From Sunxiuqinia sp963677175 (lineage in GTDB: Bacteria > Bacteroidota > Bacteroidia > Bacteroidales > Prolixibacteraceae): DNA of 64,000 bases. Position numbers and translations under genes: made by a program. Within the stretch, counting starts at the first letter, position 1; every line of letters begins with the position of its first letter. A model generated the notes under the pieces. The model saw only the letters and a list, made by a program, of their open reading frames with translations. It was not told the origin of the DNA and did no database searches. The stretch covers positions 248,001-312,000 of the forward strand of contig CAXXES010000001.1 of assembly GCA_963677175.2 (NCBI GenBank), written 5' to 3'. Positions 16,915 to 25,532 of the stretch are shown here, piece after piece.

Positions 16915-18564
16915 ATGTTACCAAAAATAAATCCAACAACTACAAAGGCATGGAAAGCTTTAGAAGCACATTATGCTTCGTTTAAAGACACTCAAATTAA
17001 AGATCTTTTTACTGATGATGCTTCTCGTTTTGAGAAATACGCATTGAAATTTGAAGATATCCTATTGGATTTCTCTAAAAACCGAGTGGATGATAAGGCA
17101 TTATCGTTGTTATTAGAGTTGGCCAAAGCGTGTGGCTTGAAAGAAGCCATTGCCAGCGAATTTTCGGGTCAAAAAATAAATGCAACTGAGAATCGTGCGG
17201 TGCTTCATGTGGCTTTGCGTAACCGTAGTAATACGCCCATTGTGGTTGACGGCAAAGATGTAATGCCCGAAATTAATGATGTGCTGGAGCAAATGAAGAA
17301 CTTTTCCGAAAGAATCATTGCGGGTGATTGGAAAGGATATACCGGCAAACCCATTACCGATATTGTAAATATTGGCATTGGGGGTTCTGACTTGGGACCA
17401 TTGATGGTAACAGAGGCATTAAAGCCCTACAAAAAGGAAAATATTAACCTGCATTTTGTATCGAATGTGGATGGGACTCATATTGCAGAAACATTAAAGT
17501 TGGTTAATCCTGAGACGACTTTATTTATTGTAGCCTCAAAAACGTTTACCACACAAGAAACCATGACTAACGCCAATAGTGCGAAAAATTGGTTTTTAAA
17601 TGCCGCTAAGGATGAGTCATTTGTAAAAAATCATTTTGTGGCCTTGTCTACCAATTCCGCTGCGGTTGCTGCTTTCGGTATTGACACGAAAAACATGTTC
17701 CGTTTTTGGGACTGGGTCGGTGGTCGCTATTCCGTTTGGTCGGCCATTGGTTTGTCAGTAGCTTGTGGTATTGGTTTCGACAATTACGTCGAGTTTCTTG
17801 AAGGGGCACATGCGATGGACAACCACTTTAAAACGGCAGATTTTGATCAGAATATTCCGGTCATATTGGCTTTAATCGGCATATGGTATAACAACTTTTA
17901 TGGAGCAGAAACAGAAGCGATCCTGCCTTACGATCAGTACATGCATCGCTTCGCTGCTTATTTTCAGCAAGGAAACATGGAAAGCAACGGAAAATATGTA
18001 GATCGAAATGGGGAAGCCGTAGATTATCAAACCGGTCCAATTATTTGGGGTGAGCCCGGCACCAATGGTCAGCATGCCTTTTACCAGTTGATCCATCAGG
18101 GAACAAAGTTGATTCCTTGTGACTTCCTGGCCCCGGCAATTAGTCAAAATCAACTAGGAGATCATCATCCCAAATTGTTGGCGAACTTTTTTGCACAAAC
18201 CGAAGCTATGATGGTAGGTAAATCGGAAGACCAGGTAGTGGCCGAATTGAAAGCAGCCGGAAAATCGGATGAAGAAATTCAGACGTTAAAGAATTTTAAA
18301 GTCTTTCAGGGGAACATCCCAACCAACTCCATGCTATTTAAAAAATTAACTCCACATACACTGGGTGCTCTGGTTGCGATGTACGAACACAAAATATTTG
18401 TTCAGGGGATCATCTGGAACATCTATAGTTTCGATCAGTGGGGTGTAGAACTTGGCAAACAATTGGCAAATAATATCCTTCCTGAGTTAACGAATGAGGA
18501 GGCTATTACCAGCCATGATGCATCCACCAACGGATTAATCAATGCTTATAAAGCCATGCGATGA
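16915..18564 (+). CDS. pgi: glucose-6-phosphate isomerase
   Basis: Interconverts glucose-6-phosphate and fructose-6-phosphate in glycolysis and gluconeogenesis, in the cytosol. From the chosen ATG the product is 549 residues, the same length as E. coli Pgi. Sugar-phosphate isomerase motifs are all present: NIGIGGSDLGPLM, GGRYSVWSAIGLSV, the catalytic-Glu segment NMESNGKYVDR, the catalytic-His segment GTNGQHAFYQLIHQG, and the C-terminal WGVELGKQLA with the active-site Lys. An in-frame extension to 16843 would add 24 hydrophobic, non-conserved residues and overlaps the promoter, so it is rejected. The gene is convergent with gpsA, and a long hairpin with a T-run separates them. Related genomes often place pgi beside lysS-gpsA. 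Confidence 0.96.
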   Translation: MLPKINPTTTKAWKALEAHYASFKDTQIKDLFTDDASRFEKYALKFEDILLDFSKNRVDDKALSLLLELAKACGLKEAIASEFSGQKINATENRAVLHVALRNRSNTPIVVDGKDVMPEINDVLEQMKNFSERIIAGDWKGYTGKPITDIVNIGIGGSDLGPLMVTEALKPYKKENINLHFVSNVDGTHIAETLKLVNPETTLFIVASKTFTTQETMTNANSAKNWFLNAAKDESFVKNHFVALSTNSAAVAAFGIDTKNMFRFWDWVGGRYSVWSAIGLSVACGIGFDNYVEFLEGAHAMDNHFKTADFDQNIPVILALIGIWYNNFYGAETEAILPYDQYMHRFAAYFQQGNMESNGKYVDRNGEAVDYQTGPIIWGEPGTNGQHAFYQLIHQGTKLIPCDFLAPAISQNQLGDHHPKLLANFFAQTEAMMVGKSEDQVVAELKAAGKSDEEIQTLKNFKVFQGNIPTNSMLFKKLTPHTLGALVAMYEHKIFVQGIIWNIYSFDQWGVELGKQLANNILPELTNEEAITSHDASTNGLINAYKAMR

Positions 18565-18639
18565 GGCTACAACTAAGCTGATTTCAAGATAATAGGAATG
18601 GTATTTTTTTAACTTGCAGACTTTCTCGGTGGCTATGCA

Positions 18640-18726
18640 GAAGACGGTTGAAGACGATTGAAAACATGGAAACATGATCCTATCCGATGGTTTTCAACTG
18701 TCTTCCACTGTTTTCAAAGCTTTTTT
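18640..18726 (+). terminator. long imperfect hairpin with T-run after pgi
   Basis: Arms 18640-18665 and 18690-18715 (26 bases, about five mismatches) enclose a 24-base loop and are followed by six Ts at 18721-18726. Each arm is itself a doubled GAAGAC-nn-TTGAA motif. It lies between convergent pgi and gpsA. Confidence 0.6.
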
Positions 18727-18769
18727 AGGTCTGGAAACACATTGAAATATTGATCTTTACTGCTAACGT

Positions 18770-19765
18770 TTATCTTAATTTATCCGTTAATTGTCGAATT
18801 TCAACAGCGGGCGGTACATTGCCATACAGAATGTTGTAAACGGCATCGCAGATCGGCATTTTCACCTTATAGGTCTCGTTTATTTCGTGAATAGACTTGG
18901 TGGCATAATAACCCTCAGCCACCATATGCATCTCGATCTGCGCGGTGCGTGTGGTGTAACCTTTGCCAATCATGGCACCAAAGGTGCGGTTTCGGGAAAA
19001 CTGTGAATAGGAAGTCACCAGCAAATCGCCCAGGTAAGCCGAGCTTTTAATGTCGCGGGTGATTGGATGAACCTTATCAACAAATCGCTTGATTTCCTGA
19101 ATGGCATTAGCAATGAGCACCGCCTGAAAGTTGTCGCCATAACGTAACCCGTGCACAATGCCCGATGCAATGGCAATAATATTTTTCAGAACGGCAGCGT
19201 ATTCGGTTCCAAAAATATCATCCGACACATGCGTACGAATGTATTCGCAGTCGAGTTTTACGCCAAAATCGCGCGCCCGCTTAATATCCGGACAAGCAAT
19301 CGTGAGGTACGATAAGCGTTCTAATGCCACTTCCTCGGCGTGACACGGGCCGGTAATAATCCCAATCCGTTCGTAAGGTAACTTATAGGATTCGTGTAAA
19401 TAATGCCCCACAATTTGGTTGGACTCTGGCACAATTCCCTTGATGGCCGAAACAATAAATTTTTGGTTGATCGGAACGGTTAGTTTAGAAAAGGCATCAT
19501 GCAGAAAAGCCGAAGGAATCGTCAAAACTAAAATATCGGACGCTTCAGCAACCTCGTTAATATCATCATAAAAGTGAATCCTGTTGATGTCAAATTCAAC
19601 GCCCCGCAAATAGTTCGGATTATGCCTGAAACGTTTAAACTGCTCGATATTATCAGCACTGCGGAAATACCAATTGATGCTCTCCTCGTTATTCAACAGG
19701 ATTTTAGCCAGGGCGGTTGCCCAGCTTCCACTTCCTATAACCGCTACTTTTGGTTCTGAATTCAT
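18770..19765 (-). CDS. gpsA: NAD(P)H-dependent glycerol-3-phosphate dehydrogenase
   Basis: Reduces dihydroxyacetone phosphate to sn-glycerol-3-phosphate for phospholipid synthesis, in the cytosol. The 331-residue product begins with the Rossmann nucleotide-binding motif VIGSGSWATALAKIL. SAIKGIVPESNQIV follows, then GPCHAEEVALERLSY (GPSHAEEV in most homologues; Cys replaces Ser here) and AVLKNIIAIASGIVHGLRYGDN, which contains the catalytic Lys. It follows lysS by 17 bases on the same strand, so the two form an operon, an arrangement common in Bacteroidota. No oddities beyond the Cys substitution. Confidence 0.95.
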   Translation of the reverse strand: MNSEPKVAVIGSGSWATALAKILLNNEESINWYFRSADNIEQFKRFRHNPNYLRGVEFDINRIHFYDDINEVAEASDILVLTIPSAFLHDAFSKLTVPINQKFIVSAIKGIVPESNQIVGHYLHESYKLPYERIGIITGPCHAEEVALERLSYLTIACPDIKRARDFGVKLDCEYIRTHVSDDIFGTEYAAVLKNIIAIASGIVHGLRYGDNFQAVLIANAIQEIKRFVDKVHPITRDIKSSAYLGDLLVTSYSQFSRNRTFGAMIGKGYTTRTAQIEMHMVAEGYYATKSIHEINETYKVKMPICDAVYNILYGNVPPAVEIRQLTDKLR

Positions 19766-19782
19766 AGATCAAACAACTTTAG

Positions 19783-21504
19783 CTATTCTAGCCATTGTTT
19801 AACATCATCCATTGATGGATTAGTCAGGCCAAGTTTGTTCTTTTTATTGAAACCACAAAGCTCATTGAAGAATTTCCCGGCTTTGGCTTCTTTTAAAGCT
19901 TCTGTTTTTTGAATGCCCAACTTACGGATTACACCAACCCACTCGGCTGGGATACCCATTTCGATGAACTTCTCATCCGTATCAACGTCTGCTTTTTTCT
20001 CAGGTCTCATTTGCGGAAAGAAAAGCACATCCTGGATCGACGCATTGTTGGTCATAAACATGGTCAGGCGATCGATACCAATGCCCATGCCCGATGTTGG
20101 GGGCATGCCATATTCCAACGAGCGCAGGAAATCCTGGTCGATAAACATGGCTTCGTCGTCGCCTTTCTCCGAAAGTTTCATTTGGTCTTCAAAACGTTCG
20201 CGCTGATCAATCGGGTCATTCAGCTCGGAATAGGCGTTGGCCAGTTCCTTGCCATTCACCATCAGCTCAAAACGCTCAGTCAGCTCCGGATTTTCACGGT
20301 GCTTTTTAGTCAGTGGTGACATTTCAATCGGATAATCAGTAATGAAGGTTGGCTGAATGTAATAGTGTTCGCATTTCTCGCCAAACAGTTCATCAATCAA
20401 TTTTCCCTTACCCATACTTGGGTCAGTTTCTATATCGAGTGCTTTACAAATCGCACGCAGTTCCTGTTCATTTTTGCCGGCAATGTCGTGTCCGGTGTGC
20501 TCCAAAATGGCATCGCGCATCGTCACCCGCGGGTACGGACGCTTAAAGTCGATGAGCTTGTCGCCAACCGCCACTTCGGTTTTGCCATGCAACGCCAAAG
20601 CCACACGCTCCACCATTTCTTCAGTAAAGTTCATCATCCATTTGTAGTCTTTGTAGGCTACATAAATTTCCATCACGGTAAACTCCGGGTTATGCGTGCG
20701 GTCCATTCCTTCGTTTCGGAAGTCTTTGGAAAACTCGTAAACCCCGTCAAAACCGCCAACAATCAGTCGTTTCAGGTAAAGCTCGTTGGCTATACGCAGG
20801 TACAACGGAATATTCAGGCTGTTGTGATGCGTGATAAACGGACGGGCGGCAGCTCCACCTGGAATCGCCTGCAGAATGGGCGTTTCCACTTCCATGTAGC
20901 CCCGCTCGTTAAACATTTCGCGCATGGTATTGACAATTTTAGTGCGCTTAATGAAGGTATCTTTTACCTGCGGATTAACAATCAAATCAACATAGCGCTG
21001 GCGGTAGCGCTGCTCGGGATCAGTAAAGGCATCGTAGGTTTTGCCATCTTTTTCCTTGACAACAGGCAACGGACGAAGCGATTTCCCCAGTACCGTGAAT
21101 TCTTTGACATGAATGGATTTCTCACCCACCTGGGTGGTAAAGGCAAAACCTTTCACCCCAATGATATCGCCGATATCCAGCAATTTTTTGAAGACCTCGT
21201 TGTACAAGGTTTTATCATCGTCGGGACAAATCTCATCACGGTTAAAATACATCTGAATCCGGCCTGAATCATCCTGTAGTTCAGCAAACGAAGCTTTTCC
21301 CATAATGCGTCGGCTCATGATCCGCCCAGCTAAAACAACATCCTGGAAATTTCCCTTTTCCGGGTCAAAGCCAGCCTTGATTTCTGCTGCTTTGGCATTC
21401 ACGGGATATTCTTCTGCCGGGTACGGCTCAATTCCTAACTCACGTAATTTTGCCAGTGAATTTCGACGGATCACTTCCTGTTCGCTAAGCTCTGCTACAC
21501 TCAT
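19783..21504 (-). CDS. lysS: lysyl-tRNA synthetase (class II)
   Basis: Charges tRNA-Lys in the cytosol. The 573-residue product has an N-terminal OB-fold anticodon-binding domain (LAGRIMSRRIMGKASFAELQ, about residues 58-78). The class II catalytic core follows: motif 1 around YMEVETPILQAIPGGA, motif 2 in SKDFRNEGMDRTHNPEFT, and motif 3 in GMGIGIDRLTMFMTN. The C-terminal about 60 residues (AEWVGVIRKLGIQKTEALKE onward) extend past the usual E. coli end, as in other Bacteroidota LysRS. It is the first gene of a lysS-gpsA operon, and a TATCTTTG promoter box lies 40 bases upstream of the ATG. Confidence 0.96.
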   Translation of the reverse strand: MSVAELSEQEVIRRNSLAKLRELGIEPYPAEEYPVNAKAAEIKAGFDPEKGNFQDVVLAGRIMSRRIMGKASFAELQDDSGRIQMYFNRDEICPDDDKTLYNEVFKKLLDIGDIIGVKGFAFTTQVGEKSIHVKEFTVLGKSLRPLPVVKEKDGKTYDAFTDPEQRYRQRYVDLIVNPQVKDTFIKRTKIVNTMREMFNERGYMEVETPILQAIPGGAAARPFITHHNSLNIPLYLRIANELYLKRLIVGGFDGVYEFSKDFRNEGMDRTHNPEFTVMEIYVAYKDYKWMMNFTEEMVERVALALHGKTEVAVGDKLIDFKRPYPRVTMRDAILEHTGHDIAGKNEQELRAICKALDIETDPSMGKGKLIDELFGEKCEHYYIQPTFITDYPIEMSPLTKKHRENPELTERFELMVNGKELANAYSELNDPIDQRERFEDQMKLSEKGDDEAMFIDQDFLRSLEYGMPPTSGMGIGIDRLTMFMTNNASIQDVLFFPQMRPEKKADVDTDEKFIEMGIPAEWVGVIRKLGIQKTEALKEAKAGKFFNELCGFNKKNKLGLTNPSMDDVKQWLE

Positions 21505-21544
21505 GGGTATTATTCAATTTGATGTCTTTTGTGAAAATTTTGTG

Positions 21545-21552
21545 CAAAGATA
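21545..21552 (-). promoter_or_regulatory. -7 box (TATCTTTG) of lysS-gpsA
   Basis: The minus-strand octamer matches TAnnTTTG exactly. A TTTG lies 23 bases upstream on the same strand, close to the usual -33 spacing. It is the same octamer as at leuS. Confidence 0.55.
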
Positions 21553-21757
21553 ACAAAGAAAAGCTTATTCCCTTCCAAAGTCTATTTCAAACTAAAAGTT
21601 ACATAATCAAGAGTTTGGGATATCAGAATCCTTGTTGATAATTTTCTAATAAGTCTAATAGTTTGAATGGTTGAAAATTAGATTCAAATCTCCGCCATTT
21701 ATTAACAAAATACAACTGGCGGGATTTCTTTCTCTTTCCAGATCGGAGTGCATTGCT

Positions 21758-21765
21758 TACCTTTG
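21758..21765 (+). promoter_or_regulatory. -7 box (TACCTTTG) of recJ
   Basis: An exact TAnnTTTG match 44 bases before the ATG at 21810. It lies downstream of an in-frame ATG at 21753, which is therefore an unlikely start. Confidence 0.5.
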
Positions 21766-21809
21766 ACAAACTAAAATCGTACATACAAACCGAGGCAGAA
21801 GCAATCAGA

Positions 21810-23530
21810 ATGGATAAAATCTGGAACATTAAAACCCAAGGCGATGCCAATGTTATCAAGCATTTATCTGCTGCCCTCAACGTGAACATGGTGATCGCCA
21901 ACCTTTTGGAACAACGGGGAATCACTTCCTTCGACGACGCCAAATCCTTTTTCCGTCCCCGCTTATCCGACCTGCATGATCCGTTTTTGATGAAGGACAT
22001 GGACAAAGCTGTTGCCCGCCTGGAGCAAGCCATCCAAAACCAGGAGAAAGTAATGATTTATGGCGATTATGATGTGGACGGAACTACCTCGGTGGCATTG
22101 ATGTACCAGTTTCTGCGCAGCCGTATCAAGAATCTGGACTACTACATTCCCGACCGCTACTCGGAAGGTTACGGCATTTCGCCCCAAAGTATTGACTATG
22201 CTTCGGAACAAAAAGTATCGCTTGTTATTGTGCTTGACTGCGGAATAAAAGCCGTTGACAAGATTAAAAACGCCAAAGACCGGGGCATCGATTTTATCAT
22301 TTGCGACCACCACAACCCGGACGAGATTATTCCCGATGCAGTAGCCGTTCTTGATGCCAAACGTCCCGATTGCAATTACCCCTTCAAGGAACTGTCGGGC
22401 TGCGGTGTTGGCTTTAAATTGCTACAGGCGTACACCATTAAAAACGATGTTCCGATTGTTGAGCTATACGATTTGCTCGACATGGTGGTGGTCAGTATTG
22501 CTTCGGATATTGTGCCTGTAGTGGGCGAAAACCGGGTGCTGGCTTATTACGGGCTTCGCAAACTGAACTCCAACCCCAGCTTGGGACTGAAAACCATCAT
22601 TCAACTTTCGGGCTTGGTTGGACAGGACATCTCGGTGAGCGACATTGTTTTCAAGATTGGACCGCGGCTCAACGCTTCGGGCCGCATTGAACACGGTAAA
22701 AAATCGGTGGCAATCATGGTCGTAACCGACGAAGACGAAGCCATTGACTTGGGTAACGAAATCAATTCGTACAATGAAATCCGCAAAACACTCGACCGCG
22801 ACATCACCCAGGAAGCGCTGGATATGATTGCGCACGATCCGAACCAGGAGAACCGCAAGGCCACGGTTTTGTATAACCGCGACTGGCATAAAGGTGTGGT
22901 TGGAATTGTGGCCAGCCGCCTGACCGAACATTACTACCGCCCCACCGTTATTTTAACCGAATCGAACGGAATGGCCACCGGATCGGCCCGTTCGGTGAAG
23001 GATTTTGATTTGTATGAAGCCATTGGTTCGTGCAGCGATTTGCTCGAATCGTACGGCGGACACATGTATGCTGCCGGACTCACCATGAAGATTGATAACA
23101 TTCCGGCTTTTACCCGCCGGTTCGAAGAGATTGTTTTTAAGCAAATTACCGAGCAGCAACAAACCGAAATGATTGAGGTGGACGCTAAAATCCAGCTCTC
23201 CGACATCACCCCAAGTTTTATCGTGTATTGAAACAATTTGCGCCTTTCGGACCTCACAATATGACCCCTCTTTTTGTGACTGAAAATGTGCTGGACGCCG
23301 GAACCAGCCGCTGTGTTGGACGCCAGCTCGAGCACCTAAAGCTAGACTTGGTGGAACCCACCCTCACCTCTTCCGTTTTTCAAGCCATTGCTTTCAACCA
23401 AGCCGATCATTACGAAGCCATCAGCCAGGGATTGCCATTCGATGTCTGCTATTCCATAGCCGAAAATGAGTTCCGCGGCAAAACAAACATCCAATTGTAC
23501 ATTCGCGATATTTCAGCAAAACTATATTAA
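21810..23530 (+). pseudogene. recJ: single-stranded-DNA exonuclease RecJ, frameshifted near the C-terminus
   Basis: RecJ is the 5'-3' single-strand exonuclease of recombination and mismatch repair. DHH-family motifs are intact: GDYDVDGTTSVA, LDCGIKA, CDHHNPDE, RLNASGRIEHG and the DHHA1 motif ESYGGHMYAAGLTM. After SDITP the frame breaks at a run of four Cs (23209-23212), and a TGA follows at 23229. The correct continuation, KFYRVLKQFAPFGPHN and on to the stop at 23530, is in the next frame. One extra C would give a 573-residue protein of normal family length. The start at 21810 (MDKIWNIKTQG) follows a -7 box. Options are sequencing error at the C-run, a real loss of the OB-fold C-terminal about 105 residues, or slippage. 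The permease gene follows after 27 bases. Confidence 0.88.
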
Positions 23531-23557
23531 TACATCAAACCAAATTTCAACTCGCTT

Positions 23558-24784
23558 ATGAACCTAATGAAAAAAGAGAGCCAGAACCAGTTTACGGGAC
23601 GTAACACGGTTTTGGGCGTACAGTTTTTGTTTGTTGCTTTTGGGGCAACCGTACTTGTGCCACTTCTGGTGGGCATCGATCCGGCCGTTGCGCTGTTTAC
23701 CGCCGGTGTGGGAACTTTGATTTTCCACCTCATTACCAAAGGAATGGTGCCCGTTTTCCTTGGCAGCAGCTTTGCCTTTATTGCCCCCATTATTGAGGCC
23801 ACCAGGCTGTATGGCCTGCCCGGAACATTCTCCGGAATTATTGCCGTGGGACTGGTTTACGGACTGGTTTCGGCCATCGTTAAATGGCGTGGAATCAAGC
23901 TGATTGAACGGCTGTTTCCTGCCACCGTGGTGGGCCCGGTCATTATCACCATCGGCTTGTCGCTGGCATCGGTGGCTGTTGATATGGCTAAAAGCCATTG
24001 GATCATTGCCGCCATCAGTTTGGCTACAGCGGTAATCGTAGTGGTATACACCAAAGGTTTAATTAAGCTGATTCCCATTTTTATTGGAATTATTGTAGGT
24101 TACCTGTCCGGATTTCTATTTGGCGTAATCGACTTCACCCCCGTCAAAGAAGCGGCCTGGTTCGCTCTTCCGGGATTTATCATGCCCGAATTCAGTTGGG
24201 GAGCCATTTTGTATATGATTCCGGTAGCTGTGGCGCCCATTATTGAACATGTTGGCGACATGTACGCCATTGGTGGTGTGGCCGAGAAAAATTTCATCGA
24301 AAAACCGGGCTTGCACCGCACCTTGCTGGGTGATGGTATTGCTACCGGACTGGCCGGTATGGTGGGTGGTGTGCCCAACACAACCTATTCGGAAGTGACC
24401 GGAGCCATTGCCCTGACCAAAGTGACCAACCCTTTTATTCTTCGGATTGCAGCCGTTACCGCCATTGTTTTCTCGCTGGTGGGTAAAATTAGCGGTATTC
24501 TGAAAACCATTCCGCAGGCCGTATTGGGTGGAATCATGCTCCTGCTGTTTGGACTGATCGCTTCGGTGGGCATCAAAACACTGATTGATTCAAAAACCGA
24601 TATGAGCCAAATTCGCAACCAAGTGGTGGTTTCCATTGTACTGACGATAGGAATTGGCGGCGCCGTGATTTCGTGGGGCAACTTCTCGCTGGCCGGAATC
24701 GGACTGGCTGCCGTAGCCGGTATTTTGCTCAACTTAATCCTTCCCGGACACGCCAAACAAGTGGTGGTGAAGGAAACGAAGTAA
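23558..24784 (+). CDS. uracil/xanthine permease family (NCS2) transporter
   Basis: A 408-residue inner-membrane nucleobase transporter with about 12-14 hydrophobic segments. NCS2 features are visible: an N-terminal GVQFLFVAFGATVLVPLLVG, the GSSFAFIAPI segment, PVAVAPIIEHVGDMYAIGGV with the substrate-contacting Glu, and VGGVPNTTYSEVTGAIALTK with the conserved NTT(Y)SE motif. It resembles UraA/PyrP uracil symporters more than purine members, but the exact substrate cannot be settled by eye. It follows recJ by 27 bases and probably shares its transcript. A strong hairpin terminator follows. Confidence 0.9.
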   Translation: MNLMKKESQNQFTGRNTVLGVQFLFVAFGATVLVPLLVGIDPAVALFTAGVGTLIFHLITKGMVPVFLGSSFAFIAPIIEATRLYGLPGTFSGIIAVGLVYGLVSAIVKWRGIKLIERLFPATVVGPVIITIGLSLASVAVDMAKSHWIIAAISLATAVIVVVYTKGLIKLIPIFIGIIVGYLSGFLFGVIDFTPVKEAAWFALPGFIMPEFSWGAILYMIPVAVAPIIEHVGDMYAIGGVAEKNFIEKPGLHRTLLGDGIATGLAGMVGGVPNTTYSEVTGAIALTKVTNPFILRIAAVTAIVFSLVGKISGILKTIPQAVLGGIMLLLFGLIASVGIKTLIDSKTDMSQIRNQVVVSIVLTIGIGGAVISWGNFSLAGIGLAAVAGILLNLILPGHAKQVVVKETK

Positions 24785-24803
24785 CAAACAAGCCTTTATA
24801 ACA

Positions 24804-24848
24804 GCAGGCGGCCGTCTCCATTCAAACCGGAGACGACCGCTTGCTTTT
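24804..24848 (+). terminator. terminator after the permease
   Basis: Arms 24804-24819 and 24829-24844 pair over 16 bp with two mismatches or wobbles around a nine-base loop, followed by four Ts. Located 20 bases after the stop. Confidence 0.75.
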
Positions 24849-24953
24849 GATGATAGGCAAAAATCATCGGCACATGATGAAGCATTTGCACGGAGAAGAT
24901 GGAGATAGTCACCGTAGGAGAGAAACATTTCCTCAAGACATCTTGAAGCTTTA

Positions 24954-25050
24954 ATACCTATCAAATTATTTTTTGATACCTGTTAAATTATATTTTGATA
25001 CCTATTAAATTATATTTTGATACCTATTAAAAATATTTTTAACAGGTATT
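24954..25050. repeat. 22-bp AT-rich tandem repeat, about 3.5 units
   Basis: Units of the form ATACCTATTAAATTATATTTTG start at 24954, 24976 and 24998. A fourth, diverged unit starts at 25020 and ends in AACAGGTATT, the inverse of the AATACCTGTT start, so the array can also fold back on itself. No coding potential is evident. Confidence 0.75.
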
Positions 25051-25153
25051 AAAATTTCAACACCTCCTGTCTCCTTATCCATCAACACCTTAGGAAGGGG
25101 CCATTGAGTCCTTGAGTTTTATCCCTGCTTGTAGGTTGTTTCTAGCCAACAGA

Positions 25154-25359
25154 CCCTGAAACAAGTTCAGGGTGACGCTATCAATTTGAGTTGGAGTATA
25201 GAGAAGCATCATGGCGTTTGGCAGTTGACAGGCAGGATGACGCTCTTCACCCAGGGCAACTACCTTGCGATTAAGTGTCATGCCGAACTTGTTTCGGCAT
25301 CTCCATCGATCATGGAAAGGTTGGCAAGTAACGGCAGACAGATCCTGAAACAAGTTCAG
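25154..25359. repeat. REP-like palindromes (CTGAA-ACAAG-TTCAG family)
   Basis: Three related short palindromes lie at 25154-25172, 25281-25299 (inverted sense, TGCCGAACTTGTTTCGGCA) and 25345-25359. Each has the centre ACAAG/CTTGT and most are followed by GTGACGC. This resembles a dispersed intergenic repeat seen in many Bacteroidota. The remainder of 24849-25532 holds no gene that I can support. Confidence 0.6.
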
Positions 25360-25387
25360 AGTGACGCTTCCTGAAAGGTCCCGAATG

Positions 25388-25430
25388 AAAAAAAGCCACT
25401 TTCCGTCAACTGACGGAAAATGGCTTTTTA
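25388..25430 (-). terminator. bidirectional terminator after mcmA
   Basis: Arms 25391-25408 and 25411-25428 match over 18 bp with one mismatch and a two-base loop. The minus strand then reads into a seven-T run (the A-run at 25388-25394). It lies 100 bases beyond the mcmA stop and would end the mutase transcript; the plus strand also has Ts. Confidence 0.8.
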
Positions 25431-25437
25431 TATGGTG

Positions 25438-25472
25438 TATTGATCCGATGACTTGAAGTCATCGGATCAATA
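25438..25472. repeat. perfect 35-base palindrome
   Basis: Arms 25438-25454 and 25456-25472 are perfect 17-bp inverse complements around a single G. Positions 25500-25518 hold a further CCCTTCCC/GGGAAGGG palindrome. The pair sits between the terminator and the mcmA stop. Confidence 0.7.
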
Positions 25473-25532
25473 ACAAGTGCGTGGTTCGGCATCCTGACTC
25501 CCTTCCCTTTGGGAAGGGTTGGGGATGGGCCT

